The position numbers were made by a program, and so were the translations under genes. Of a DNA stretch of 64,000 nucleotides, positions 24,633 to 34,451 are shown piece by piece. The notes under the pieces are model-generated. The model saw only the letters and a list, made by a program, of their open reading frames with translations. It had not been told where the DNA came from and did no database searches. The DNA lies in NCBI RefSeq assembly GCF_026342405.1, contig NZ_JAPEMU010000001.1:4402001-4466000 (forward strand), written 5' to 3'. Source of the stretch: Kitasatospora sp. NBC_00240 (GTDB taxonomy: Bacteria > Actinomycetota > Actinomycetes > Streptomycetales > Streptomycetaceae). Numbering within the stretch: position 1 is the first letter of the stretch; the number at the start of each line of letters is the position of its first letter.

Positions 24633-27176
24633 ATGACGCACCCCGCGGAAGACACGGCCGACAACGGGAGCGGCGACACACCGGACTCCGCCCCCGGCGC
24701 CCATCCGCTCGGGCTCGTCCCCGGCCGGCGCGGCGGGCTGACCGCGGCCGAGGTCGCCGAGCGGGTCGCCCGCGGTGCCGTCAACGACGTGCCGGTCCGG
24801 TCCAGCCGTTCGGTGAAGGAGATCGTCCGGGCGAACGTCTTCACCCGGTTCAACGCGATCATCGGCGTCATGTTCGCCATCATCCTGGTGGTCGGACCGA
24901 TCCAGGACGGTCTCTTCGGGCTGGTCATCGTGGCCAACACGGCGATCGGGATCATCCAGGAGATGCGCGCCAAGCGGACCCTGGACGGCCTCGCGCTGAT
25001 CGGCGAGGCCAAGCCGCAGGTCCGCCGGGACGGCCGGGTCGAACAGGTGGCGGTCGCCGGGCTCGTGCTGGACGACACCGTGCTGCTCGGCATCGGCGAC
25101 AAGGTGATCGTCGACGGCGAGGTGACCGAGGCGGACGGCCTGGAGATCGACGAGTCGCTGCTGACCGGCGAGCCCGACCCCGTCCTCAAGCAGCCCGGCG
25201 CCCAGGTGATGTCGGGCAGCTTCGTGGTGGCCGGCGCCGGCGCCTTCCGTGCCACCCGGGTCGGCCGCGAGGCGTACGCCGCCCAGCTCGCCGAGGAGGC
25301 CAGCCGGTTCACCCTGGTCAGCTCGGAGCTGCGCAGCGGCATCGACAGCATCCTGAAGTTCATCACCTGGCTGCTGATCCCCACCGCGATCGGCCTGATC
25401 ATCAGCCAGCTCGCGGTGGAGGGCAGCGACTGGCGCGAGGCGGTCCGCCGGATGGTTGCCGGGATCGTGCCGATGGTGCCCGAGGGGCTGGTGCTGCTGA
25501 CCTCGGTGGCCTTCGCGATCGGCGTGGTGCGGCTCGGCCGCAAGCAGTGCCTGGTGCAGGAGCTGCCCGCGATCGAGGGGCTGGCCCGGGTCGACACCGT
25601 CTGTCTGGACAAGACCGGCACCCTCACCGAGGGCGGCATGGACGTGGTCGAGCTGCGGCCGCTGCCCGGGCACGGGCGGAATGACGGCGGCTCATGGGCC
25701 GGCGGCGGGCCCGGGGCGGACGAAGTCCCCGGGACGGAGGGCCCGCCGGGCACGGGCGGCGCCGGCGGGCCGGTGGACCCGGCCGTGCTGCGCACCGCAC
25801 TCGGCGTGCTGGCCGGGGCGGACGCCCGGCCGAACCCCAGCATGCAGGCCATCATCGACGCGTACGGCAGCGCCGCCGGGTCCGACGGCGAGTGGCGGGT
25901 GATCGAGGCGATGCCGTTCTCCTCGGCCCGCAAGTGGAGCGGGGTGCAGCTGCTGGAACCGCAGGGCGCCGAGGCCAGCTGGCTGCTCGGCGCGCCCGAC
26001 GTCCTGCTGGCCGAGGGGCACCCGGCGCTCGCCGAGGTCGACGAGCTCGGCTCCAAGGGCCTGCGGGTGCTGCTGCTCGGCCGGACCCTCGTCCCGCTGG
26101 ACGCTCCCGACCCGGCCGCTGGCCTGCGGCCGCTCGCGCTGGTGGTGCTGGAGCAGCGGCTGCGCGACGACGCGGCCGACACCCTGCGCTACTTCGAGAG
26201 CCAGCAGGTCCGGGCAAAAGTGATCTCCGGCGACGCGGCCGTCGCGGTCGGCGCGGTGGCCGCCAACCTGGGCCTGCCCGGCGCGGAGCACCCGGTGGAC
26301 GCCCGGACGCTGCCCACCGATCCCGAGGAGCTGGCCGACACCGCCGACCGGACGTCCGTCTTCGGCCGGGTCACCCCGCAGCAGAAGCGGGAACTGGTCG
26401 GCGCCCTGCAGGCGCGCGGGCACACCGTCGCGATGACCGGCGACGGCGTCAACGACGTGCTCGCCCTCAAGGACGCCGACATCGGCGTGGCGATGGGCTC
26501 GGGCAGCGAGGCGACCCGGGCGGTCGCGCAGATCGTGCTGCTGGACGACAGTTTCGCCACCCTGCCCTCGGTGGTCGCCGAGGGCCGCCGGGTGATCGGC
26601 AACATCGAGCGGGTGGCGACCCTCTTCCTGGTGAAGACGGTCTACTCGGTGCTGCTGGCGATCCTGGTGATCTGCACCCACTCGCCGTACCCGTTCCTGC
26701 CCCGGCACTCCACGGTGCTCTCCACCCTGACCATCGGCGTGCCGGCCTTCTTCCTGGCGCTGGCCCCCAACAACGAGCGGGCCCGGCGGGGCTTCGTGCG
26801 GCGGGTGCTGCGTCTGGCCGTGCCCGGCGGGCTGATCGCGGGCACCGCGACCTTCACCGCGTACGCGCTGGCCCGCGCCAACCACACCACCGACCTGGAG
26901 GCGGACACCAGCGTGGCCACCCTGACGCTGTTCCTGGTGGCGATCTGGGTGCTGGCGATCGTCGCCCGGCCCTACAACTGGTGGCGGCTGCTGCTGATCG
27001 CCGCGATGGGCGGGGCGTTCGCGCTGGTCCTGCTGGTGCCGTGGCTCTCGGACTTCTTCCAGCTCTCGCTGGCCGGCACCCGCGACCCGTGGGTGGGGGT
27101 CGCGATCGCGATGATCGCCGGGGTGGCGCTGGAAGTGGTGTGGCGGTACGTCGGGCGCGGACAGGAGAGCGCCTGA
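24633..27176 (+). CDS. CtpE-like calcium/cation-translocating P-type ATPase
   Basis: 847 aa. The phosphorylation motif DKTGTLT places Asp at residue 326; ESLLTGEPDPV is the actuator TGE loop and MTGDGVNDVLALKDADIG the hinge. Helix M4 carries PMVPEGLVLLTS, as in mycobacterial CtpE, a Ca2+-uptake pump, rather than the CPx motif of heavy-metal pumps. About ten membrane helices; the last two flank a short tail. A Gly/Pro-rich insertion of roughly 40 residues after residue 345 extends the nucleotide domain. It is monocistronic. Cation specificity is inferred from similarity to CtpE. Confidence 0.88.
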   Translation: MTHPAEDTADNGSGDTPDSAPGAHPLGLVPGRRGGLTAAEVAERVARGAVNDVPVRSSRSVKEIVRANVFTRFNAIIGVMFAIILVVGPIQDGLFGLVIVANTAIGIIQEMRAKRTLDGLALIGEAKPQVRRDGRVEQVAVAGLVLDDTVLLGIGDKVIVDGEVTEADGLEIDESLLTGEPDPVLKQPGAQVMSGSFVVAGAGAFRATRVGREAYAAQLAEEASRFTLVSSELRSGIDSILKFITWLLIPTAIGLIISQLAVEGSDWREAVRRMVAGIVPMVPEGLVLLTSVAFAIGVVRLGRKQCLVQELPAIEGLARVDTVCLDKTGTLTEGGMDVVELRPLPGHGRNDGGSWAGGGPGADEVPGTEGPPGTGGAGGPVDPAVLRTALGVLAGADARPNPSMQAIIDAYGSAAGSDGEWRVIEAMPFSSARKWSGVQLLEPQGAEASWLLGAPDVLLAEGHPALAEVDELGSKGLRVLLLGRTLVPLDAPDPAAGLRPLALVVLEQRLRDDAADTLRYFESQQVRAKVISGDAAVAVGAVAANLGLPGAEHPVDARTLPTDPEELADTADRTSVFGRVTPQQKRELVGALQARGHTVAMTGDGVNDVLALKDADIGVAMGSGSEATRAVAQIVLLDDSFATLPSVVAEGRRVIGNIERVATLFLVKTVYSVLLAILVICTHSPYPFLPRHSTVLSTLTIGVPAFFLALAPNNERARRGFVRRVLRLAVPGGLIAGTATFTAYALARANHTTDLEADTSVATLTLFLVAIWVLAIVARPYNWWRLLLIAAMGGAFALVLLVPWLSDFFQLSLAGTRDPWVGVAIAMIAGVALEVVWRYVGRGQESA

Positions 27177-27179
27177 CGT

Positions 27180-27510
27180 ACCGGGTCTGCGCGACGGCCA
27201 CCGGCTCGATCAGCTTGTCCTCGACCGTACGGCTGATCAGCCGGCCGATCCCGTGCGCCCGGAGGCCGCCCGTGTGCGTCGCCGGCGGCAGGAAGGAGTG
27301 CCCGAGCGTGTGCATCCGGAAGCCGGCCGACCCGGCCGGTGTCGGCGTAGTCGTCCGCGATCCGGCCGCGGGTCAGGGTCGGACGGGAGGCCGGCCCGAC
27401 CGCGATGACCGCACGTCCCGGCCGCCGCGCAACTGCGCGCCAGGGAAGGGGAAGGCCGGCCCGGCGAGGTTGTCGAGGATCCGCGCCAGGAGCCGCTTCC
27501 AGGCCGGCTG
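27180..27510 (-). pseudogene. Frameshifted remnant of a TrpB-like PLP enzyme
   Basis: Minus-strand reading in three frame segments reconstructs the middle of a TrpB2-type protein: NLAGPAFPF (near 27470-27450), then in a second frame VIAVGP and PTLTRGRIADDYADTG (to about 27330), then back in the first frame MHTLGHSFLPP, HTGGLRAHG and IEPVAVAQ (27315 to about 27185). The order and spacing match family blocks such as N-F-x-G-x-A-F-P, P-T-L-T-R-G, T-L-G-x-x-F-x-P-P-x-x-H-A-G-G-L-R-Y-H-G. The PLP lysine region and both ends are gone. It fills most of the gap between convergent genes. Confidence 0.75.
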
Positions 27511-27589
27511 CCTGATCCGCGGCCGGCAGCGGCCGGCGCCCCCGGCCGACCGGCGCCCGTAGGCACCGCCCGACCGGGCGCGCCCGGCA

Positions 27590-30500
27590 TCAGCCCTCGA
27601 AGTCCCGGGCGGCCGACAGCTCGTAGGCGCGGTCCGGCTCGGCGAGGGCGGCCAGCACCTCGAAGCGGCGGTGCCACTGACCGACCGACCAGGCGAGTCC
27701 GGCGGCCAGCCCCTCCGGGGTGGCCGCGTGCAGCAGGCCGGGGACCGGCGGCACCTCGAACTCGTCGTCCTCGTCGGCCTCCTCGGCCGTCTCGGGGTCG
27801 TACGGCGCCTCCGGGGTCTCGGCCGAGGTGTCCCAGCGCCAGTCGACGCCGGCCTCCTCGCCGTCGGGGCCGACCACCAGCAGCTCCTCGTGCTCCTCGT
27901 AGGCGACCGGGCAGCCGGGCAGCAGCTCCCGGACCACGGCGGGGACCCGGTGCAGGGTGCCCTCGGAGAGCACCCGCCCGCCGGCCACCTCGCTGGCCAG
28001 CGAGACGTGCAGCCGCTCGGCCAGCGCGGCGGCCAGCGCCGGGGCGACCGGCAGCAGCGGGTAGGGGTGGAGCAGCTGGACCAGGTCGGGGGCGTCGGCG
28101 ACGACCGCCTCGGTGGCGTCCACCAGGACGGTGCCGGCCGGGCGGCGGCCGGTCTCCGGGTCCATCGGCGGCACCGCGCGGACCACGTCCAGCGGCTCGA
28201 TCCGCTCGGGGTCCACCCCGGCCAGGGCGCTGTGGATGCCGTGCAGCTGGCGGTGGCCGACGATCGAGGCCGGGTCGGTGAGGCGGTCCAGCAGCTCGTC
28301 CGGGCCGTGCGGCTCCGCCAGCAGCGCGGCGAGCGTGGTGCGGACCCCGAGGGCGTGCAGGAACTGCTCGTCCAGGGTGGTCCTGGCCTCGTCGTAGAGG
28401 CCGCGCAGCAGCGGGTCGGCGCCGGCCGCGCGCAGGCCGGCGGGCTCCCGGCCGTCCAGCACCGGGTGGTCCCGCAGCCACCAGGCGGTGTAGGGCGGCA
28501 GGTCGACGTAGCCGCCGTCCGGCAGCAGTGTGCGCACCGGGTTGACCACGGCCTCCCGGTAGGGCGGCCGGGCCAGCAGGGCGAGCGCCTCGGGCCAGGC
28601 CCGGTCGTCCACCAGGTCCAGGTCGCGGACGGCGAGCAGTTCGGCGGCGACCGGCGGTACGCCCAGTTCGCCGTCGTCGTCGGCGTGCAGGGCTTCGAGC
28701 GCGTCCTCGCACCACTCGGCGAGGCCGTCCGGGGCCTCGTCGATCAGGCCGGTGGGGGCGCCGCCGGCGGCGCGGTCGGCGGGGACGGTCGGGTCGAGCC
28801 GCTCCAGGTCGTCCGGGTCGAGCGGGACGTCCTCGGCGCGGACCAGCACGAAGGCGCTGAGCACGCCGACGGCGGCCAGCACCTCCGGGCCCCAGCGCTC
28901 CAGCAGGTCCTCGTCCGGGTAGCCGGCGTCGTCCTCGCGGGCCAGCTCGGCCAGCGGACTGTCCGGCAGCACCAGCTCGCCGGCCCGGCTGGCCTCGCCC
29001 TCGTCGTCCAGCAGGGCCAGACGGGACAGCCAGGGGTGCTCGCCGGGGGTCGTGCCGGCGGCCTTGACCAGTGCCAGGACGGCGTCCGCCAGGTCCACGG
29101 CGGCGTCCAGGTCGTCCTCGGCGAGGTCGTAGGAGCGGGCCACGGCGGCCCGCACCTCGGGCGTGTCCAGCACCCCGGCGGGGGTGGCGGTGCCGGCGCC
29201 CAGCTTGGCCAGCAGCGGGTGCGCGGCCTCCGGGTGGGCGAGGCGCAGGTCGAGCAGGGCGAGCGCCTCGGCCAGCGTGTCGGGGTAGCCCGGGTAGGCG
29301 GCCCAGTCGGCGGCGTCGGAGGGCAGCAGGACACGGCGCGGGCCGGTCACCGTCCGGCCGTCGGCGAGCGGGACGGGCAGCGCGCCCAGCGACTCCGGGT
29401 CGGCGGCGGCCAGCGCCGCGTACAGGTTGCGCCACCAGGCGGGCTCCCGCTCCAGGCCGCCGAGCTGGTCGACCACCTCGGCGAGCGGGATCCGGCGGAC
29501 GTTCAGCACCCGCAGTTCGCTGCGGCGCTCCAGCCCGGCCGGCAGCAGGCCGGGGAAGATCGGCGCGAGGGCCTCGACCACCGAGGTGTCGGCGCCCTCC
29601 AGCAGCGTGGCGTCCCGGGGGCGCAGCGCGGGGGTGCCCTCCTCGACCGGCGCGGGGTGCGGCAGGAAGGGGATGCCGGGCAGCCGGCCGAGCACCGCCG
29701 CGCGGACGGCGTTGTCGAGCGCGCCCTGGCCGAGCGGACCGGGCACCAGGCCGAGCGAGCCGAGGTCGCCGCCCCGGGCGCGGAGCAGTTCGGCGTAGGT
29801 GTCGGCGGCGCGCTCGGTGAGGAAGTCGGTGAGCGGGCCGGGCGCGACGTGCCGGCGGGTCGGGTCCAGCGGGTACGAGGCGATCAGCAGCGCGGGTACG
29901 CCGAGCGGCTCGTCGCTGGGGGTCGGGGCGTGCACCACGGGGGTGGTGCGCAGCGACTGCGGGGCGCCGGTGGCGCTGACCGGGACGGCCCAGGTCACCG
30001 TCCAGTACGGGCGGGCCCGCTCCTCGGTGGGGCGGTCGGCGAGCAGGTCGGCGGTGAGGGTGCCGGACGCGCCGGCGAGCTGCCAGGTGGTGCTGGTGCG
30101 CTGCCCGCCGGTCTCGTCGGTGAGGGTGACGACGGTGGGGGCGCCGCCCGGCGGGACGCCGGGGGAGCCTTCGGGCAGCTGCTCGCCGGCCGAACGGGTC
30201 AGGGTGCGCAGGCCGTCCGGGGTCTCGACGACGATCTCGGCGAGGCCCGGCAGGGTGAGCAGCAGGGCGTCGTCGATCTCGGTGAGCAGACGGCGGGCGA
30301 GGTCCTCGGCGGCGGCGTCGCGCAGCGGCAGCACCACGACCGTGTCGTAGTCGGCGGGGGCCTCGCCCTCGGCCGCGAACGGCAGCCGGAGCAGCGGCAC
30401 ATGGCCGTCGCGGCGGCGCAGCTCCTCGGCGAGCGCGGGCTCGGCCCCGGCGAGCGCGTGCGCCTCGGCCAGCGACCAGCGCACGCCGCCGGCGGCGCCG

Positions 30501-30922
30501 AGCACGGCCGGCTCGTCGGTGACGGCGAGCACGGCGGCGAAGCCGACGCCGAACCGGCCGACGGTCGGCGTGCCGTCGGCGCGCTTGGAGGAGGCGCGCA
30601 GGGTGGAGAGCGACTCCACCGCCGCGGCGTCCAGCGGCGCGCCGGTGTTGGCGGCGGCGAGCACGCCGCCCTGCAGGGTCAGCCGCAGCCGCCCGGGGGT
30701 GCTGCCGGCCCGGGCTGCCGCGTCGGCGGCGTTCTGCGCCAGCTCGACCACCAGCCGGTCGCGGTAGCCGCCGAGCGCCAGCTCCTCCTCGGCGTTGGCG
30801 TCTTCCCGGAACCGGGCCGGCGAGGCCGCCCAGGCGTCCAGCACCCGCCGCCGCAGCGCCGTGGTGCCGAACGGGTCCGCGGCCTGCTCGTCCGAACCGC
30901 TGCCGATGATGCGAGGCTCCAC
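27590..30922 (-). CDS. Sacsin-like HSP90-fold ATPase protein
   Basis: About 1110 aa. Residues 20-200 look like a GHKL/HSP90-type ATP site: VVELAQNAADAA (N-box), ANTGAPLDAAAVESLSTLRASSKR (G1 region) and VGRFGVGFAAVLAV (G2 region), as in sacsin N-terminal repeats. The long remainder is acidic, Leu/Ala-rich and has no domain I can name. GTG at 30922 is preferred because GGAAGG lies 8 nt upstream; an ATG at 30970 would add 16 residues but its purine tract is too close. Role unknown; chaperone-like or client-binding ATPase is an inference. Confidence 0.8.
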   Translation of the reverse strand: MEPRIIGSGSDEQAADPFGTTALRRRVLDAWAASPARFREDANAEEELALGGYRDRLVVELAQNAADAAARAGSTPGRLRLTLQGGVLAAANTGAPLDAAAVESLSTLRASSKRADGTPTVGRFGVGFAAVLAVTDEPAVLGAAGGVRWSLAEAHALAGAEPALAEELRRRDGHVPLLRLPFAAEGEAPADYDTVVVLPLRDAAAEDLARRLLTEIDDALLLTLPGLAEIVVETPDGLRTLTRSAGEQLPEGSPGVPPGGAPTVVTLTDETGGQRTSTTWQLAGASGTLTADLLADRPTEERARPYWTVTWAVPVSATGAPQSLRTTPVVHAPTPSDEPLGVPALLIASYPLDPTRRHVAPGPLTDFLTERAADTYAELLRARGGDLGSLGLVPGPLGQGALDNAVRAAVLGRLPGIPFLPHPAPVEEGTPALRPRDATLLEGADTSVVEALAPIFPGLLPAGLERRSELRVLNVRRIPLAEVVDQLGGLEREPAWWRNLYAALAAADPESLGALPVPLADGRTVTGPRRVLLPSDAADWAAYPGYPDTLAEALALLDLRLAHPEAAHPLLAKLGAGTATPAGVLDTPEVRAAVARSYDLAEDDLDAAVDLADAVLALVKAAGTTPGEHPWLSRLALLDDEGEASRAGELVLPDSPLAELAREDDAGYPDEDLLERWGPEVLAAVGVLSAFVLVRAEDVPLDPDDLERLDPTVPADRAAGGAPTGLIDEAPDGLAEWCEDALEALHADDDGELGVPPVAAELLAVRDLDLVDDRAWPEALALLARPPYREAVVNPVRTLLPDGGYVDLPPYTAWWLRDHPVLDGREPAGLRAAGADPLLRGLYDEARTTLDEQFLHALGVRTTLAALLAEPHGPDELLDRLTDPASIVGHRQLHGIHSALAGVDPERIEPLDVVRAVPPMDPETGRRPAGTVLVDATEAVVADAPDLVQLLHPYPLLPVAPALAAALAERLHVSLASEVAGGRVLSEGTLHRVPAVVRELLPGCPVAYEEHEELLVVGPDGEEAGVDWRWDTSAETPEAPYDPETAEEADEDDEFEVPPVPGLLHAATPEGLAAGLAWSVGQWHRRFEVLAALAEPDRAYELSAARDFEG

Positions 30923-31425
30923 TGGACCTGCCTTCCGCCGCCCTGTACTTCGTCCTTCGTACGAGGGCATTCTTCCCTGCGCCGGACCGGGCGGCGGACC
31001 AGGGGCGGCGGCCGGGCCCGGGCGGTCACCCGGCGGGGTGCCCCGGCGGTGCTCCGGACCCTCGCCCCGGGGCCGCTCCGGTCACCGCGCGGGCACCGCC
31101 CGCAGGGGTTCCACCGTGTGTCGGCGAGGGTACGGACCGTACTCGTACGGCGGGGCCAGGGCGGGCCCGCACCGCGGCGCCGACGGGAGTTGATCCTCCG
31201 CCAGGCGGTCGCCGGGCGGCAGCGTGCTCGGGACGGTGACGTGCCCCGGACGGGACGCGCGCGGAACGGAGCGGGGGCCGGACCGGGGGCGGACAGCCCG
31301 GAGGCCGCCGGGGGCCGTGACGGCCCCCGGCGGCCTCGGGGGTGATGGTGCCCGGGAGGGCCGGTTCGCTCAGGAAAGGCCGGTCCGGACCGGCCGCTCG
31401 GAAGTGGCCGATCCGGTCTGACCGA
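30923..31425. other. 503-nt intergenic region between DUF3027 and sacsin-like genes
   Basis: No gene found. It contains the DUF3027 terminator (31301-31337), a GGCCGGTCC/GGACCGGCC palindrome at 31378-31395, and presumably the sacsin-like gene promoter. CCGTACTCGTACGG-like short inverted repeats occur near 31138-31153. Confidence 0.4.
31301..31337 (-). terminator. Terminator of the DUF3027 gene
   Basis: GAGGCCGCCGGGGGCCG, loop tga, CGGCCCCCGGCGGCCTC: a perfect 17-bp stem about 90 nt after the DUF3027 stop. Confidence 0.75.
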
Positions 31426-32319
31426 TCAGGAGTGACCGAGCTCCTCGGCGGGGGCGTCGGGCTCGACCGAGCCGCTGGTGCGGTCCGGGTGGAGCTGGAG
31501 CGGCTCGATGACCAGTTCGTCGAGGATCAGCTCGGACGGCGCCGGCGGCGCCGGGATGACCGCGGCCTCGGAATGTCCGCCGCAGCCGTACGCGAAGGAC
31601 ACGATCTGCCCGTCCGCCGGGCCGAACTCGTTGCCGCAGACACCGAAGGCCTGGCCCAGCGAGCCGCCGATCGGGATCAGGAACCCGCAGCTGTTGCAGG
31701 ACGCCGGAGCGGCCTGCGCCATCGGGGTCTGCGGGCCGTGGGCCTGCTCCCAGCGGTCGGCGGCCAGGTGCAGGCCGAGCCGGGAGAGCACCCGGGGGCG
31801 GCCCAGGCCCAGCTCCTCGGCGATCGCGCCGATCCGGGCCCGCGCGGGGGCGGGCTGGATGCTCGGGTCGGTGATCTCCAGGTCGTCGGCGTCGGCGAGG
31901 GCCGCGACCGAGTTGGGCGCGGGCTCGTCCTCGCCCGTCCAGCCCGGCTCCAGGCGCAGGTCGTCGGCGTCGGTGGGCAGCAGGTCGCCGGGGCCCATGT
32001 CCCCGGGGCGCAGCCGCTCGCTCCACGGCACCCACTGCGGGGCGAGGACGGCGTCGTCGCCGGGCAGCAGGACGACCTCGTCCAGGGTGACGTTCTTGGC
32101 GCGCGGGGCGCGGGCCACGGTGACGGCCCAGTGCCAGCCCCGGTAGGCGGCGTCCAGACACTCGAAGGTGTGGGTGACGACCCGCTCGGCGTCCGCCTGG
32201 GCGCCGAGGTGTGCCCCCACGGTTTCCGCTCCGACCGCCTCGGCCGCTGCCTGCCGGGCGAGTTCGACGGCCTCGGCACAGAGCCGATCGGGGGTACGGC
32301 TTCGCATCGCAGCACTCAC
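31426..32319 (-). CDS. DUF3027 protein
   Basis: 297 aa. Residues such as FECLDAAYRGWHWAVTVARAPR and VTLDEVVLLPG near the middle of the N-terminal half, and a C-terminal zinc-ribbon-like block (CNSCGFLIPIGG ... CGNEFGPADG ... YGCGGHSE) match DUF3027, an actinobacterial family of unknown function. GTG at 32319 is chosen for GGGAGAG about 10 nt upstream and because the family tends to start just before RTPDRLC; an ATG 26 codons earlier is possible. Divergent from an MFS gene. Confidence 0.82.
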   Translation of the reverse strand: MSAAMRSRTPDRLCAEAVELARQAAAEAVGAETVGAHLGAQADAERVVTHTFECLDAAYRGWHWAVTVARAPRAKNVTLDEVVLLPGDDAVLAPQWVPWSERLRPGDMGPGDLLPTDADDLRLEPGWTGEDEPAPNSVAALADADDLEITDPSIQPAPARARIGAIAEELGLGRPRVLSRLGLHLAADRWEQAHGPQTPMAQAAPASCNSCGFLIPIGGSLGQAFGVCGNEFGPADGQIVSFAYGCGGHSEAAVIPAPPAPSELILDELVIEPLQLHPDRTSGSVEPDAPAEELGHS

Positions 32320-32479
32320 GGCGTCGATTCTCTCCCAGTTCTTCTGTTGCCTACGGCGTGTTGCCTGTTCCGTCGCGGCTCGGGTTCTCTCGTCCATTCT
32401 GCGCGACCGCGAGCCCCTCCGGGTACCGACCGCGCCGCTCGCCTCGCCCGGTTCCCCCCTCGGCGGCCCTGCGGTACGT

Positions 32480-32509
32480 GTGGTGACGCCCAGGGTGGTG
32501 ACGCTCAGG
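32480..32509. repeat. 15-nt tandem repeat in DUF3027/MFS divergent region
   Basis: GTGGTGACGCCCAGG and GTGGTGACGCTCAGG lie in tandem in the 323-nt divergent gap (32320-32642). The gap also holds a TGTTGCCT direct repeat at 32345 and 32359. Both could be regulator sites; nothing else stands out. Confidence 0.45.
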
Positions 32510-32642
32510 GCAGGCTACCCGTCGGTCAGCCACCGGGGACAGCCCGGGGCCCGAGCCGTCCGGCCGTCGGACACCCGGGCGGGTGCGCGGGCCGCGCCGA
32601 ACGAAGCCCAATCCCTCGTCCCGGCCGGGTTTCTCGGGCAGG

Positions 32643-34334
32643 ATGGCCTATGTGGCGGAAGAAGACCCGTCGCAGCACGCACGGCACGCCTCGCAGGCCG
32701 GCAGCCCCGACGAGTCGGCCGCCGTGCCGCGACAACAGCCCCAGGTCCTCCCTGCGGACGGCGACGAGCCGCAGCCGGCGGGCGATCCGCCGTCGGTCGG
32801 CGCGGGTACCGACAGCGCGGGCGCGGATCGAGCGGATCGACCGGCCGCCGAGGGCATCGGTGCGGACGGCTCGGGTGCCGAGGGCGCGGGTTCCGAGAGC
32901 GCGGCCGGGGCGGCCGGGGCGGCGGCCGGGCCCGGCTTCGACCGCGACGAGGACGAACTCTCCGACACCCGCAACTTCCTGGTCCGCGGCGCCTCCGCCG
33001 CCGGACTGCGGACCGGCCGGGTGGTGCACGGCACCGGCCGCCGGATCCGCAAGGCCACCTCGGCCGAGGGCGCCGGCGAGTCGGGGCTCGCCAAACTGAT
33101 CGAGCTGCACGCGCTGAACTCCTTCGGCGACATGCTGATCACCATCGCGCTGGCGTCCACGATCTTCTTCTCGGTGCCCACCGGCGAGGCCCGCGGCCGG
33201 GTCGCGCTCTACCTGCTGATCACCATGGCGCCGTTCGCCCTGCTGGCCCCGGTGATCGGCCCGCTGCTGGACCGGCTGCCGCACGGCCGCCGGGCCGCCA
33301 TGGCCACCTCGATGCTGGCCCGCGCCGTGCTGGCCTGGACGATGGCGGGCACCGTGGTCGACGGCGGCATCGCGCTGTACCCGGAGGCGCTCGGCGTCCT
33401 GGTGGCGTCCAAGGCGTACGGGGTCGTGCGCAGCGTCGTGGTGCCCCGGCTGCTGCCGAGCCGGCTCTCCCTGGTGAAGGCGAACTCCCGGGTCACCCTG
33501 GCGGGGCTGCTGGCCACCTTCGTCGGCGCGCCGATCGGCGCGGGGCTGCACCTGATCGGCCCGGGCTGGCCGCTGCGCGGAGCCTTCCTGGTGTTCGTGG
33601 TCGGCACCCTGATGGCCTTCCACCTGCCGCACAAGGTGGACTCGGCGAAGGGCGAGCAGCGGGCCGTCCTGCACGCGGACGACCAGCCGCACGGCCACCT
33701 GCACCTGCACCCGCCGCCGGCCCAGCCGCCCAAGGCCACCCTGCGCACGGTCGGCCCGTCGGTGATCCTCGCCCTGCGAGCGGTGGCCACGCTCCGCTGG
33801 CTGGTGGGCTTCCTGGTGATGTTCCTGGCCTTCCTGCTCCGGGACGACCCGATCGGCGGACTGCAGCCGACCGTCGCGCTGGGCCTGGTGGCGGTGGCGG
33901 CCGGCGCCGGCAACGCCCTCGGCTCGGTGCTGGGCTCCTGGCTGCGCACCCGGCGGTCGGAGGCGATCGTCACCGCGATGCTGCTGGTGGCCACGCTGGC
34001 GGCCGGCGCCGCCGCGCTCTGGTACGGGGTGCTGACGGTCGTGGTGGTCGCCGGGGCGGCCGGGATGGCGGCCTCGCTGGGCAAGCTGGCGCTGGACGCG
34101 CTGATCCAGCGGGACGTCCCGGAGGCCGTCCGGACCTCCGCGTTCGCCCGTTCGGAGACCCTGCTCCAGCTGAGCTGGGTGGCCGGCGGCGCGCTCGGTA
34201 TCACCCTGCCGCTGGACGGCGCGCTGGGCCTGTGGGTGGCCACGGGCGTGGTCGGCCTGATGCTGCTGTGGACCGTCCGGGCACTGTTCAGGGTCGGGCT
34301 GCGGCGCCGGCCGGCGACCGCCAAGGTGGCCTGA
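32643..34334 (+). CDS. MFS-type membrane protein with long acidic N-terminus
   Basis: 563 aa. The first 150 residues are hydrophilic, rich in Ala, Gly, Asp and Pro. Then come about 12 hydrophobic helices starting ELHALNSFGDMLITIALASTIFF. The DRLPHGRRAAMATS loop corresponds to the MFS motif between helices 2 and 3. A His-rich cytoplasmic loop HGHLHLHPPP sits between the two six-helix halves (about residue 360) and could bind metal. The family is conserved in streptomycetes beside DUF3027; substrate unknown. ATG at 32643. Confidence 0.82.
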   Translation: MAYVAEEDPSQHARHASQAGSPDESAAVPRQQPQVLPADGDEPQPAGDPPSVGAGTDSAGADRADRPAAEGIGADGSGAEGAGSESAAGAAGAAAGPGFDRDEDELSDTRNFLVRGASAAGLRTGRVVHGTGRRIRKATSAEGAGESGLAKLIELHALNSFGDMLITIALASTIFFSVPTGEARGRVALYLLITMAPFALLAPVIGPLLDRLPHGRRAAMATSMLARAVLAWTMAGTVVDGGIALYPEALGVLVASKAYGVVRSVVVPRLLPSRLSLVKANSRVTLAGLLATFVGAPIGAGLHLIGPGWPLRGAFLVFVVGTLMAFHLPHKVDSAKGEQRAVLHADDQPHGHLHLHPPPAQPPKATLRTVGPSVILALRAVATLRWLVGFLVMFLAFLLRDDPIGGLQPTVALGLVAVAAGAGNALGSVLGSWLRTRRSEAIVTAMLLVATLAAGAAALWYGVLTVVVVAGAAGMAASLGKLALDALIQRDVPEAVRTSAFARSETLLQLSWVAGGALGITLPLDGALGLWVATGVVGLMLLWTVRALFRVGLRRRPATAKVA

Positions 34335-34451
34335 GCGGGCCCGCTGCCGCGTGGGTGCCCGGGCCGGCCCGCGACGGCCGGGGCGGCGGGACAACACGCG
34401 GTGGCCGACCCCGGCGTAGCGTGATCGGCAAAGCCCGGTAGCCTCTCTGCC

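Noticed and set aside
27671..31345. Open plus-strand frame of over 1200 codons
   Set aside because: Antisense of the sacsin-like gene; no domain, all Gly/Val/Gln low complexity.
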